Position numbers and translations under genes: made by a program
Shown: positions 24,275 through 37,498 of the stretch, piece by piece
How the letters are laid out: every line of letters starts with the position of its first letter
How positions within the stretch are numbered: the stretch's first letter is position 1
Origin: Steromphala cineraria
Lineage: Eukaryota > Mollusca > Gastropoda > Trochida > Trochidae
DNA length: 64,000 bases
Assembly: GCA_916613615.1 (NCBI GenBank)
Contig: OU744728.1
Coordinates: 30,077,950 to 30,141,949, forward strand
Direction: 5' to 3'
Notes under the pieces: model-generated
What the model was told of the DNA's origin: nothing
Databases searched by the model: none
The model's input: the letters and a program-made list of their open reading frames with translations, nothing else

Positions 24275-25679
24275 GTCATTACCTCACTGTACTTGGATGT
24301 AACCGATGTTTTATTCAAGAATGCTCTTGTATTTGCAATGCCCGTAATGAACGGTATGAGTGATAGTGAGAATTATCAGCGAAGAGATTAAGAGAAGCGT
24401 TTTGGAACACAATTTTTGTATTGTTTTTATACATGTACTTTTTTGTTATTTGCTAGAATAAAACGTGTAATTGTTAACGGTTTAACGGACTTAATTAATA
24501 TCCGTTCAATTAGTTTGAAAGTACTATTGTATAATCAATGGACGTTTATTTTCCTTTCAACTTTAGATGCTTTGGATTTTGTAACAGTAACGTTACGACG
24601 AATTATGGCAATATTCTCCAAAGTCTTTGGTGTTGTGATTTTGGAGCAGGGAGCAATGAAATTATAATAATAAAACTTCAAAGATAAAGAAGTACCAAAA
24701 TGAAGAAATAAGTAACGCGTCGGCTGCTCGTTGCGTAAAAGGGATTGACATTTCAAAACGTACATAATCGAGACATAAAACAGATGCAAGATGAATTACA
24801 ATGTGACTCTCGCCTCATTATTTTTCAGTAATGAAGCGTTGTATTTTACATGAAATTTTTCACTTGAATTTTCAAAGATTTCTTATATTTTAAGTTATAT
24901 TTTTGAATAAGCATTACGTCGAGTGTAATTTAAGTCAGTTGATATCCTCGTTACTCTCCATTCCTAACAAAGATGAGTCCCGGCCCTGTGGCCCTCGGCT
25001 CAATTACTTTTAGGAATGAAGAATTACTCGGACATTAACCTTTACATAAAACAGATCTACAGCTCCGTATCTTAACTTTATTCACTTACCTGCGTTTTTA
25101 GTGCAAATACCATGTAAATTGGAATGTCTTTGGGGTGTCCTAGCATTGCAAAAACGAAACGGATAATGTTGAAATTTGAGAACAGAAGTTAACATTCAGT
25201 TTGCGTTAACATATTTGTATATCATACCTTCAAGATAACCGTCACTAATTTGGCAGGGCATTGAAATGACCAGGGGTCAAAATTTCGAATACACTATTTT
25301 GTATTTTTCTCTACAAAATCCTTCATTAGTGATCAATAGCTTTAGACCTAAGTTATATTTCTTCATTTGCATTGATGCAATGTAATTATACTGATTTCTT
25401 TCTTACAAAGTTTATATGGAATATCTAAATCGAAAATTAGGAAAACCCGAATTTCACAAATATGACCCAATCTGTTTATTTAATCATGCCAAATATCTAC
25501 ATTCAGTACCAGTGACAAGACCATCCCGAAATATGGTTTGGGAATGATTATTTTACTAATAAGTAATTGGTTGTCGTTTGTAGGTACTCCTTGTGTTATT
25601 TTATGTATGTCAAAATGAAACCCAATTTACATGATATTTGCACTAAGAAACACAAGCAAGTGAACACACTTTAGATATG
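24275..25679. other. 3' flank of gene D and intergenic region
   Basis: The gene D 3' UTR probably ends soon after 24462. The rest is AT-rich with no supported gene. Confidence 0.4.
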
Positions 25680-27125
25680 CAGCTGTATACCTGATAGGTT
25701 AAACAGATACATGATTGACAGGTAAAACAGGTACATGATTGACATATAGGACAAATACATGATTGCCAGGTAAGACATAACATGATTGACAGATAGGACA
25801 GATACATGCTTGATAAGGTAAGACAGATACATGATTGACAGGTAAGGCAGTCACATGAAGGTGAGACAGATACATGATTGAAAAATAAGTCAGACACATA
25901 ATTGGCAGATAGGACAGATACATGATTGAAAAATAAGTCAGACACATAATTGGCAGATAGGACAGATACATAATTGGCAGATAGGACAGATACATAATTG
26001 GCAGATAGGACAGATACATAATTGGCAAATAGGAAAGATACATAATTGGCAGATAGGACAGATATATAATTGGCAGATAGGACATATATATAATTGGCAG
26101 ATAGGACAGATACATAATTGGCAGATAGGACAGATACATAATTGGCAGATAGGACAAATATATTATTGCCAGATAGGACAGATACATGATTGACAGATAA
26201 GACGGATATATAATTGGCAGATAGGACAAATGGAAATTGGCAGATTGGATAGATGAATGATTGACAGATAGGACAGATACATGATTGTTAGGTAAGACAG
26301 ATACGTGATTGTTAGGTAAGACAGATACGTGATTGACAGATACATGATTGAAAAATAAGGCAGATACATGATTGAAAAAAAGACAGACACATTATTGGCA
26401 GATAGGACAGATACATAATTGGCAGATAGGACAGATTCATAATTGGCAGATAGGACAGATACATAATTGGCAGATAGGACAGATACATTATTGGCAGATA
26501 GGACAGATTCATAATTGGCAGATAGGATAGATGAATGATTGACAGATAGGACAGATACATGATTGACAGATAAGACGAATATATAATTGGCAGATAGGAC
26601 AAATGGAAATTGGCAGATTGGATAGATGAATGATTGACAGATAGGACAGATACATGATTGTTAGGTAAGACAGATACGTGATTGTTAGGTAAGACAGATA
26701 CGTGATTGACAGATACATGATTGAAAAATAAGGCAGATACATGATTGAAAAAAAGACAGACACATTATTGGCAGATAGGACAGATACATAATTGGCAGAT
26801 AGGACAGATTCATAATTGGCAGATAGGACAGATACATAATTGGCAGATAGGACAGATACATAATTGGCAGATAGGACAGATTCATAATTGGCAGATAGGA
26901 TAGATGAATGATTGACAGATAGGACAGATACATGATTGACAGATAAGACGGATCCATATATAATTGGCAGATAGGACAGATACATGATAGGCAGATTGGA
27001 TAGATGAATGATTGACAGATAATCCGGACACATTATTGATAGGTAAGACAGATGCGTGATTGACAGATACATGAATGGCAGATAGGACAGATATATAATT
27101 GGCAGATAAGACAGATACATGAATT
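25680..27125. repeat. 24-bp minisatellite with 373-bp higher-order duplication
   Basis: A 24-bp unit, aattggcagataggacagat plus acat, is repeated across about 1.4 kb with many variants (ttgaaaaataagg, ttgttaggtaag). A block starting near 26231 recurs near 26604 at a constant offset of 373 bases, so part of the array duplicated as one piece. Long open frames on the minus strand here are an effect of the 24-bp period. Confidence 0.9.
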
Positions 27126-28145
27126 AAAGATAAAACAAATACATTGTTGAAAGCAAAAACAACGATATTATTTATAGATAAAACAGCGATAGGGTTTATA
27201 GCTAAATCAATTACATGATCATTGATCCATATAATAGATGCAGGATTGACAGATGTATTGATAGATATATATCATACGTTTGTGATGTATGTATCAGTTT
27301 GCGTTCACTCTATTAGGCATCTGATCTACGAAATGTTATACCCACCTCTTCATGTGGTTTAACCTTTACAATATGAAACCTTAAGAATATCAGTATTTTA
27401 TCAGACGTGGTGTCAAATGGGAGATATATTTTGTAAAATATTAAAGCGGCATCTTCCAGGTACGTAAATAGCATAAATTAGCCGAATTTCGAGTCATCAT
27501 TAGGTGTTTATAGAAGCTCAGTGAATGATCGGAACCTCGTGAACATTCTAAAATAAAGCTGACAAAGACTATCCATCAAATAACTGTACTGTAGCGCATC
27601 TGTCAGCTATTCAAATCTATCATTAATTACATATATACCACCATCAAAGAAATATAAAGTTATTTCAACTTTAATTATCTTAAAAGGAATCATCAAAAAT
27701 TTCAAAATCTAACATAAATATATAGGTTTATATGTGTATGTATTAATGTTGAAACAATTCAATTAATTTGGCATTTTCAATAGGGAAACTTATTTTATAA
27801 GATACAATAAACCAAGCGTGGTACCAAGAACTAAAATTTCGATTTGGAAAATTAACGATTATTATGTTTCTGCTAACGTTTCTGGGAGAGGTGTTTAAAC
27901 AAAGAAGCTTTTCATAAAAAATCTTTGCGAATTCCTGTTACGTTCACACCACTTGTAGATGTAACGTTATATCCATCATATAGCGATCTAAAAAAAATTC
28001 TTCTCACTTCTAATCTTTTTACCTTAGCGTTACCTCTTAAAAAGCAAATCCAATGATAAACAGGCTTTTAAATAGAATGGATTTGACTCCGACAACTAAC
28101 TGAGTTTCTCTTTAAACCACTAATGCTCATTTAAGAGGAAGTAGT
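27126..28145. other. Intergenic, nothing found
   Basis: AT-rich DNA beyond the minisatellite. No frames, TIRs or repeats of note are visible. Confidence 0.4.
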
Positions 28146-28261
28146 AGACCTCACCCTGTCACATTCACCCCCTCCACGAAGTGACTCGTCCTCGAGTCAA
28201 GCATTCGAGAGATATGCCCATGAAGGATGAATGATTTATGAAGGACTTAAAGGTGATGTGA

Positions 28262-30311
28262 CATAGTCCCGGCCGACGTTGGGCTCACAAATTGGAGTTT
28301 CTTGCTCTCAAATGGGCCGTCACAAAAAAGTTTCATGTACGGTAACCTTTTCACTATTTGGACAGACAACAACCCCCTGACATATGTTCTAACCTCCGCA
28401 AAATTGGATGCCTGTGGCCATCGCTGGCTCGCTTCCCTCGCTGCTTATGATTTCTCAATTGAATATATTCCAGGCGCGAGGAATAGGGATGCCGATGCAC
28501 TGTCCAGGTAACCGCGTGAGATAATAGACATCAAGTCAGTTTCTGCTATCTGTCATTCCCAACAGACCACACCTTTCATTGAGACCTTGTCATTGACCAA
28601 TGACGTGTTGTGCCATATGACCTCAGTTGACGACTCTTCTTCCGATGTGGGGGCGGATCACAAAATGCTGACGTTTCAGCAGGCGGACCCTTCAATCTGC
28701 TCGATTGTAAGAACTCTTCGCAGCGGTGATCGTCCTTCAAAGGAACTTCTTAAGTCGTTCGATCGTGAGTCAGCCAACATTTTACGTCAGTGGGATTCAC
28801 TTCGCCTCACTAACAACCTTCTGTTGAGACAACAGGGTAACAGTGGCGACCCCTACTTTCAAACCATCGTTCCTAAACCTCAACGTGAAACTATCATCTC
28901 ATATCTTCATGACAGTATGGGACATCTTGGTTGGGATCGTACTGTAGCGCTTCTCCGTACCTGGTTCTATTGGCCTGGAATGATGGGTGATGTGGAGGAC
29001 CATTTTCATAGTTGTCAGCGCTGCATCCTGAGAAAAGCTCCCAATTTTGACAGAAAGAGCGCCTCTTGTGAATGTAGAGACATCTCAACCTATGGAAATG
29101 ATCTGGATGGACTTTCTGTCACTCGAGCCATCCACTGGTGGTTTCGAAAATGTCCTAGTGATTTCAGATCACTTCACTAAATATGCCGTTGCCATACCTA
29201 CTCGGAATCAAACAGCAACGACAACTGCAAAGGCACTTTTTGAGAACTTTATTGTTCATTACGGTGCACCAGGCAAGTTGCATTCCGATCAGGGGCGTAA
29301 TTTCGAGAGCGAAGTGATCAAACAGCTCTGCGGCATTATGGGCATCAAGAAGTCTCGTACAACTCCCTACCATCCTGTGGGGAACAGCTTGGTTGAACGG
29401 TTTAACCGCACTCTTCTTGGGATGCTCGGCACTTTGGAAGACCGTGAAAATGCAAAGGTGGAAGGACCACTTGTCCCATCTTACTCATGCCTACAATTGC
29501 ACAGTTCACGAGTCAACCGGGGTTTTCCCGTTATTACCTCATGTTCGGTAGACATCCTAGGCTACCTGTCGACGTTGCGTTTGGCTTTTCTTTGGCCACC
29601 CCACCTCCATCTAGTTATACGCAATTTGTTGCGGATTGGAAGCGCAAACTGAATTCAGCGTATGAACTGGCATCATCAAACCTTGAAAAGGCCCGAGCGA
29701 AACAACGGAAGAACTACAATCTCAAAGCTCGTGGTGCAACAGTCGAGGTTGGTGATGTGGTGCTGGTACGAAACGTTGGCATTCGAGGTAAACAGAAGCT
29801 GGCCAATCGGTGGGAAGAAACTTTCTATGTCGTGGAGGCACAATCGAATTCAGACATTCCAGTTTTCAAGGTCCGTAAGGAAGGTGCTGCTGAATGTCGT
29901 GTTCTCCATCGCAACATGCTTCTTCCGATTGGTTCAGATGGTAAACCAATTCCCAAGCCACGTGGTCTGTCGCCGCAGATAAATGTGTCTGACACCTCCG
30001 TTGATTTGTCTCAGTCACTCCTGGAGTCTTCCTCGTCCGAACTGGATGTTGGAGTTTCACACCCTCCAGAGACTGAGCAGTCAACAACCCAGCAGTCAGA
30101 CATCTCCCTGGATTTGGATATGGTTCAGCCAGACGACCAGATTCCAACTTCACCAACACCAGCTCCGAGGCAGGAAGATCCAACTCTTTCGAATTCGACC
30201 GAACCTGAACCTAGTTCCACTTTGGTGCGCCGTCCGCAGCGCTCTCGTTCCAAACCAAAGTGGATGACTGATGGTCAGTGGGAGGTCAAGGAGAATGTTG
30301 TTTGGGTTTGA
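28262..30311 (+). pseudogene. Ty3/Gypsy RNase H-integrase fragment, frame-broken
   Basis: RNase H is at about 28262-28508 (LEFLALKWAVTKKF, TDNNPL, ending NRDADALSR). The integrase zinc finger is at about 28895-29030 (H..H and HSCQRC). The catalytic core is at about 29095-29440, with D in WMDFL, D in HSDQGRNF and E in SLVERFNRTL. A chromo-like or C-terminal domain follows to about 29930, then a P/S/T-rich tail. The frame is broken by a stop after RNase H near 28509 and shifts near 29045 and 29470. Reading frame 0 is used before and after, frame 1 between. It cannot make an intact polyprotein. Confidence 0.85.
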
Positions 30312-30476
30312 TTTGCTTGGTCCTTTGATGAGTTATTTGTATTTCTGCTTTGAGGTTTTTTACTATTTCTGATAATCCATTGAGTTTATGTTTGTCATTT
30401 TTTATTCTCTTTTCACCTAGACTAATCTGTCAGATTAGTTAATGGCGAGGACGCCATTTCCCAAAAGGGGGGTGAA

Positions 30477-31310
30477 TGTGACAGGGCATTATTTACATTT
30501 TGCCCAAATACTCATATAAAGTCATCATTCATATCATTTCTTCATTTATTATATGTTAAATGTTCATATGTCTTCTGTTGTACTTGTTTTTTAAATATTA
30601 TCATTATTGGTTTATAATTATTATTTAGATAACATTAAGCACCTTATAAAAGAGTTTGAAAGAGAATATATTATATGATAATATGTACTTTTTAAATATT
30701 ATAATTATTGGTTTATAATTATTATTTAGATAACATTAAGCACCTTATAAAAGAGTTTGAAAGAGAATTGATTATATGATAATATTTACTTTTTAAATAT
30801 TATCATTATTGGTTTATAATTATTATTTAGATAACATTAAGCACCTTATAAAAGAGTTTGAAAGAGAATTGAGGCAGATGGAAAAAGATTAGAAAATCAC
30901 CATACCTGGAAATGAAATAATGTGTTTCCACCTCAGCAACAGAAATTGGAGTGAGATGAGAAACAGGTAGGCAAAGGAAGTGGTAACAGTGGAGTATAGT
31001 AGCCAATTAGAAGACAGGTAACACATCAAAGGAAGCCTTTGATGTGATCTATAAATAGAATAGGGGAAGCCCAAGAGGTGGGTAGCCTGTAAAGCTGATC
31101 TAAAAATAGAGTGGAAAGTGAAGGGAGTTGCTTGTTGGCAAGGCTCCTGAAGCAGAAGAGTACAGGTGAAAAATGTTAAGGGGTGGCGTTCAAAGGCAAA
31201 CAAGTACAACAGAAGACATATGAACATTTAACATATAATGAATGAAGAAATGATATGAATGATGACTTTATATGAGTATTTGGGCAAAATGTAAATAATG
31301 CCCTGTCACA
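30477..31310 (+). repeat. 3' LTR-like segment with 110-bp inverted ends and triplicated core
   Basis: Starts TGTGACAGGGCATTATTT right after the purine tract and ends in CCCTGTCACA, so it has TG...CA edges. The first 110 bases are repeated at the far end in inverted orientation with one difference. Between them a 101-bp unit is tandemly repeated three times (starting 30592, 30693 and 30794), each with CCTTATAAAAGAG, a likely LTR TATA box. Confidence 0.7.
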
Positions 31311-31692
31311 ACTGCAAAGTTTAAAACAAAACAGCATGAAAAGGTTAAGCAGATGAGAACATAACCAGCAGAAAACGTTTCAGTTCTACCTGTTTGTGAG
31401 GGAATTTTAATGCTATTTTGGTCACGATGTTTACCTTAATAGAATGTTCACTTGTCCTGGAAAATCCTTTGCGTGACCTCCTTGTGATGTATGTACTTGT
31501 AAATCCAGTTGGTCAGTATTCAGGAGTTCAGCATTCCGTACGAAATATACACACGGTTGCCTTTGTTTGTAACATTTGATGAACAAGATCGTTTTATAAC
31601 TTTTAATGTTGGAGCAAATATTATTTCATAATTCTCCTTGAATACCCTTTGTATAAAGTTGTTCATAATATAATTCATATGAAATAAGAAGC

Positions 31693-32056
31693 TTAAAGAG
31701 GCAGTTGCTCGTTTTAGAGGGAATATAAGATGATGTCAGGAAAATGAAAATAAATGGTTCCAATTGAAAGACAATGTGTTTAAACTAAATGGAGCAGTAA
31801 TAATTCAAATTTATGACGTAAAGTTTAGCCATGCGATTGATTTTTCTTACACAATATAAATTAAAGGTGTTCACACAAAAATGGCCGCCAATTGATTTCA
31901 TGTGAATCTTCGTACTTTGTCCTCCGACTAAGGATGATTGGCTTGTGTAATGAGATTTTTGACACTGTCAAAATAAAACATTAAGCATTAACTAACAATT
32001 ATCAGTGTAAATTATAAAATACAAAATTATCAAAAAACGTGCTACTGCCCTTTTAA
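31693..32056. mobile_element. TTAA-flanked MITE, copy 4 (reverse orientation)
   Basis: TTAA-bounded 364-bp copy in the same orientation as the one at 18537. The TIRs have drifted (AAAGAGGCAGTTGCTCG on the left), suggesting it is older. Confidence 0.8.
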
Positions 32057-34257
32057 GAGTGGTGGTAAAATATTTAGAAATAACATTTAATTTATTCTAC
32101 ATGTTATAGATAAGCAATTGCCCATTTTGCTTAAAGCATTTGTGTGACTTTAAAATAATGATAAAATACTGAACTTTAAAAAGAAAATGTAAATCGATAC
32201 AACTTTTTAATCTTCACAATTCTCCACAATCGCCAGCGTACAATAATCTAATATTACACATCATTCATTTCCAAAGGCTACGTATTTTTTTTCAACCAAG
32301 AGGAGAAAAAATGCAATACTTTAGAATTCTACTAAACATTTTTGGTTACATTCATTTTACAAAGGTGTATTAATTGTCAACCTCGCCTATTGAAACCAGG
32401 AACTGACTTAGTGTCCCGTGAGCTGAGACCACCCTGACCCACTTCATGTTGCAACAAGCTCAAATCTTATTATATTTCTCGATCTCCATTATATTCTCAT
32501 TTCTGGTAATCGGCTTATATTGTAGTTGTTCTCATTCAACCAGGACAGATGTTGCTGGCTTGAAGTCGACAATCAGGTCATGTTAAGCGATTAAGAGTCT
32601 CGAAGTTGCAGTTTTGAAGGTTTTTTTAATTTTCATTTCATTTTCATACATATTCTACAGAAAACACTAGAGAAATGCGACCATAATGTTGTTTAAAGTC
32701 TCGGATGGACCCATCAGTTTTGTGATAATGATAACTAACAAGTGTTGACGTATGTCCTTTAAGCAGCAAGCTGAGTAAAGTCCTAAAATGTATCCAAACT
32801 CATAAAACAATGCAAGAAACGCAGAGACAATTTACCTTAGAGTGTATTACTTTAAGTAAAGGGCAAAACTATCCCATAACGTCAATAGTCATAAAATGAA
32901 AAAATTATGTAGACAAAAAGTTGGCGGCAAGCCAAAATTGGTTTTTTTATGTAAACATGTATACTATATAATTTGTACGTCGAAGTTATGAAATTCTATT
33001 GTTATCATTTGAAGCACTTCTTTCTGACAATGAATGGCCAAGGAAATGCAGTCTCTTTCACGAAATTCTTTCCCGCTCTTTCTGCAATGCAATGACCTAA
33101 TGCGACGTTGACGTGCATGTAAATTAAGATTGTATCATATACATTTCTTTTGCATAAAAGTTTAGGCAAAGTTTTAATTTACCAACAGTAAACGATATAA
33201 TCTCGCCATGTAGAATGAAATTGTAATTCACCACAAGATCCGATCTTCCTACAGAAAATGTTCTTGTTTTCAAGACACCATAAAAGGCAATTGCGTACTC
33301 GGTAGCCTCTCCAAACAGGGCCTATTATGGTTTTCACGGTCGAATATACAGGTCATGTACACTTCAGGCAAACGGCTCTAAAATTTGTGTCAATGTTTTC
33401 GTTTTCTGTAAAAGGGATCTGTTATGTAATCTCTATGGATTTGACAAGACGATGACGGAAGTGATTAACCTTGATGTAGAGATTTGGGCATTGGTGACAC
33501 TTTTTCGGCGAAATGGGTCTGGGGGAAACGACTGAAATGACTTAATATGCTGCTCTGATGAATATTTAAATTTCAAATAACGGCAGTTGTTAAGTTGTTA
33601 TGTTCAAGCAATAAAATGAATATTTACACTTAAATTTGCTCGTTTTATTCCTCTATGTATTGCTTATTAGGTACTGTACGAAATAATACTGAACTGTACT
33701 GTACTGTATAATGTATGAAAAACAGTCAGAAAAGCTATGGGTATTTGCGTATTGCGTATAAATGTGTTAACTGCCTTTTGTCAATTGTATGTTTGTTGTA
33801 TTTTTTTTTTTTTTTTTTTTTGTGAATTGCACATTCCTGTCCCAGGACCATATATAAACAGCCATGCACAAGAAAGTTTAACGCGTTATAAAAACTACAA
33901 AGGAAACTTGTATGGTCCATGAAGAGGAGCATTACTGCATCGCACTATACATTACATTGCAATACATTGATGCCAAAGATAGGGATAAATTCTACTGTTG
34001 TTATTGTGTCTGTAACATGTGGACTTAATGTGTATATGAAAATGTATAAGCTTGATGTATATGTTGTTTAAGGAACCAAAGAGGTCATGTGAATTCCGAA
34101 TGACTGAAAATGAAATCCTAGTGTATGTTGTCTTAGGAACCAAAGATGCCTTACTCTTTTTCTTTTTTTTCTCCAATTGATTACTAACAGATTCAATTTA
34201 TCGTAATGGTAGGATTCGTGCCAGTCTAAACGAGAGTTATACTTTCTTTGTACTGTA

Positions 34258-34526
34258 GTTCAATAACAGCATATTCAAACTCGTCCTCAATCTGCAATGA
34301 TCTCTACTCAATCTCAACTCTCTCTAAATATAATCTTAATGTACACATCGAAAAGTATATATCTGAAGGCGTATTTCCTTCAAAGCTTGAATGGCGAAAA
34401 ATTGTAAATACAACTGCAATATACTCCGAGGAGGACGGATCAGATGTTCAGTCCACTTCTTCAACTGATACATTAAACCTACCTCAGGAAAGTCTCAAAC
34501 AGAGCAAGAAATGTAAGCCGTTTTAG
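34258..34526 (+). pseudogene. Possible LINE remnant or orphan exon
   Basis: An open frame follows a good acceptor (ctttgtactgtag) and could end at a stop (34524) or at a gtaagc donor (34512). The segment VFPSKLEWRKIVNTT resembles the C-terminal end of CR1-like LINE reverse transcriptases, which makes a transposon fossil the more likely reading. Its EEDGSDVQ string recalls the ADGSDATVQ motif of genes E and F, but this may be chance. Confidence 0.35.
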
Positions 34527-34634
34527 TTATTCATAAAGTCAGTTCATATATTATATGAATTTACCATGCATAATGTTTGATTGATTTTAATCCACTCTTG
34601 TGAGAATAAATATAGTTGAAAAATATCTCATTTA

Positions 34635-34826
34635 CAATATATATAATTATGTTAAAGATTGACTGTCAAAGATTTTGATAAGAAATTCCTACCAATTCAC
34701 ACGTCCAAAATACTCGTACACAGTTTTAAACAATATATATAATTATGTTAAAGATTGACTGTCAAAGATTTTGATAAGAAATTCCTACCAATCCACACGT
34801 CCAAAATACTCGTACACAGTTTTAAA
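34635..34826. repeat. 96-bp tandem duplication
   Basis: Two consecutive copies starting caatatatataattatgtta, at 34635 and 34731. One difference was seen (aattcacacg versus aatccacacg), so the event is recent. Confidence 0.9.
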
Positions 34827-35649
34827 CAATGTTCAGCCGCTGTTTATCAACCAATGACTATTACGAAAAATTCAGATGTAAAGCCATCCTAGTAATATTA
34901 TATATGAGTTTTTCATATGTAGTTACGTTGTATTAATTCAAACATAATACTTCACAAATTTAATGAGTCATTTCAGTATGTGGGTAGGAACTTTTGATTT
35001 CTATGTCGGATCAAATACAGAGAGGATACCAATTTAATTTACCAAATACATGTGTACCAAGTTAATCGAGACATTTCAAACCATTCACGAATGGCAAAGC
35101 GACAGATGAAATAAACCTTATAATTGGTAAACTCAATTAAATTTATTATGTAATTGTTGCTAAAATTTCTTGAAATACTTTTAAAGTAGCTGTGATCACT
35201 GGCAAGTGACGATAACATTAATTGTTTCGTCACTTGTCACAGTAAACTGATAAGATATCGTCACTTTGGCTTATTCAAGATTTATCTAACTAATAAACCA
35301 ATTATATTTCATTGATGATTTTACCATCAACAGCAGATAAAATCATGAACTAATTTATTACTTTTTTTTACGTTAAACATTAATTTCATGTTGATTCTGA
35401 TCCTTTTTTAACATAACATGATAAAACCCTTTTCATTATAAAATTGTAAAGCGAACAAACGACGACTTTTTTTTCATAAGTTTCGTTCTTGCAGGCATCA
35501 ACGGTGCACCAGCAATTTTGGAACAAGATCTTGGCGGAAATGGTCCCAACCACCCTCCGATATGGAATAGACCTGGAGCCTGAGCAGACCAAACACAGCA
35601 GGGATAGTCTTCCATACTGATTCATTTGGCCGATTTTCAACTTTAATAA

Positions 35650-35890
35650 TAAATAATAATAATTAGGGTATTTATATAGCGCACATATCCACACCGAATG
35701 CATGCTCAAGGCGCTCCCTGAATTATTACCCTGGTCTAACCCAAGCTGCCGATTAAGCGCTTGATGGGTCCCCTCCAACACTACTTTCACCAGGTACCCA
35801 TTTCCTGCTGGGTGAACAGAGGCACATTTTGAATAAACTCTCTTGCCTAAGGCGACACCACAAGTTATTCAACTCGTGTCTCAGTGTGGG
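35650..35890. repeat. Dispersed repeat with gcgcacatatcc / ctcaaggcgct motif
   Basis: Contains tatatagcgcacatatccac and ctcaaggcgctccctgaatt, a type of sequence common as the tail of SINEs and LINEs in marine invertebrates. That recognition is from general knowledge, and the boundaries are approximate. Confidence 0.4.
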
Positions 35891-37498
35891 GCAGGGAAAT
35901 ACCCTTCAAACTCTCAGTTCATTCAGCAAATCCTTCCAGCACGAGTAATCTTTACCGGTGATTGGCGATTTCTGCAGCTGTTGATTGGCGATTTCTGCAG
36001 CTGTTGCGTTGCAGGAGGTCATGGTTCACTCTTTGAAGCCAAGGTCACAACATGTCATAATTCATAATGCAAATTGATTGGTTTTTTTAACTTTTTTTAA
36101 CATCCAATCGCGGTTGACTTGAAAACTTATAAAAATATATTACATTAAATGATTTTTTTTCTTCATTAATTTGCTTCATTACCTCTGACATAATTTTGTT
36201 GTGAAAACTTGAATAAGTGAATATGTAAGCAAGAACGTTTTTTCTTTCATCATATAAGGTGGGTATTTCAAGTGCAATAGAGCTATCTAATAAACTTGGT
36301 ATCCAAATCCGAAAATTTGCGAATATGGTCAAACACTGAAAGTACTTTTGAAAGAAGTATTTTGGAACCGGTCTGCTTTTTTGAAGAAAGTTTAAAACAG
36401 TTACCTTGCTGGAAATATAAAAAATATTGATAGTGTTGAGTAACCAGTCGTTATCAATATGAGACGTTTGGCTTGATGGATATCAGGATATGTGCAGCAG
36501 CTACGCTGAAACATACATGCATAACTGATGCAAAGTCTATGTCCTTGGCAAACATTTTCGTAAGCGAAAAATCAATATTGTAAAATGTTGCCCACTGTTT
36601 ACCCTTAACATGGATTTGCCTTTTGCCAATTTAAGATAATTTGATTTTGACATGAAGCGGGAATATGTGAGGCCTTCTCGCTTTTACACCTTTAATTTTT
36701 GTTAAATGTTTATTCTAATCATTTTTGCATAAACGGCCAAGTTAGGTTTTTCACTTGTAAGAAATCCACGTGAAATGTTTGACAATTGGAGATGTTTAAA
36801 CCGGTCCATTGATTTTAACATTCGTACTTGATGTACCAGAATTACAAAATAGTATGTTTATGATGATCGTGTGAAAATGCCATGTGCAGCCTAGTTTCCG
36901 GAAAGTTTTTGTAAGGAAGTAACTCTTTCATTCTGTGGATCCTGTTAAGCTTACCAGTCGCACTCAGACAGAGCGGGTGGGAAAATATGAGCTTTATTGT
37001 GAATAATAAAATCTAAGAACAAACTTTCAGTCTTGTAAACCTCATCGGGTTCGCATGTAGTATATCTTACATAACCGGTTCATGCGCCTATGTACATGGG
37101 TCCAGTTTGCTCGTCTTTGGATCAGGAATCCTCGTTGTGTTTTTGTAAGCGTGTTTGAGGTGAAACATATGAAGAAAATGTCTGTTTACAGTCAAGACCC
37201 AAAGAGATTGAGCTAATTATTCTAATGGAATGGAGTTAACAGAGGATGAGATCATGGTAGGCGTACGCGTGTGAGGCATCAATCAATAACAAATTTCAAG
37301 AAAGAAAAAAAGATTTTGTTAGAAAATATTTATTCACAGCTTTTTTAAAAAAGCAATAGTAAAATGGATAAAAATGGATTATCACATGAAGAGCTATTGA
37401 CATACATATAGAAAACCATAGAACTGGACAATTACCCGACCAGCAGGTGAATAGTCTGTTGACGAGGGGGCTGAGAAGTCATTCACACATCACGATGC

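Larger units (their letters stand above)
28146..31310 (+). mobile_element. Decayed Ty3/Gypsy LTR retrotransposon
   Basis: The left edge is cctgtcaca followed by ttcaccccctc, matching the usual junction of an LTR end with the internal region. About 110 bases later the sequence jumps into the RNase H domain, so gag, protease and most of the reverse transcriptase are deleted. RNase H and integrase follow, then a purine tract (ccaaaaggggggtgaa) and a 3' LTR-like segment. Essentially no 5' LTR is recognisable. Confidence 0.8.
32057..37328. other. Long intergenic region between Gypsy element and gene E
   Basis: Mostly AT-rich DNA with repeats: a poly-T run at 33801-33821, a LINE remnant at 34258-34526, a 96-bp tandem duplication at 34635-34826 and a dispersed repeat at about 35650-35890. 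A 23-bp unit, gattggcgatttctgcagct and following bases, is doubled at 35960-36005. I see no supported gene. Confidence 0.4.

Noticed and set aside
25643..27120. Open frames of up to 203 codons with YLPIMYLSYLPI-type repeats
   Set aside because: A 24-base repeat unit free of stops stays open in frame; there is no start context, leader or non-repeat sequence.
34251..34526. Reading EEDGSDVQ as another copy of the DGSDATVQ module
   Set aside because: The surrounding FPSKLEWRKIV looks like a LINE C-terminus, and the Gly-Gly-hydrophobic context of the module is absent.
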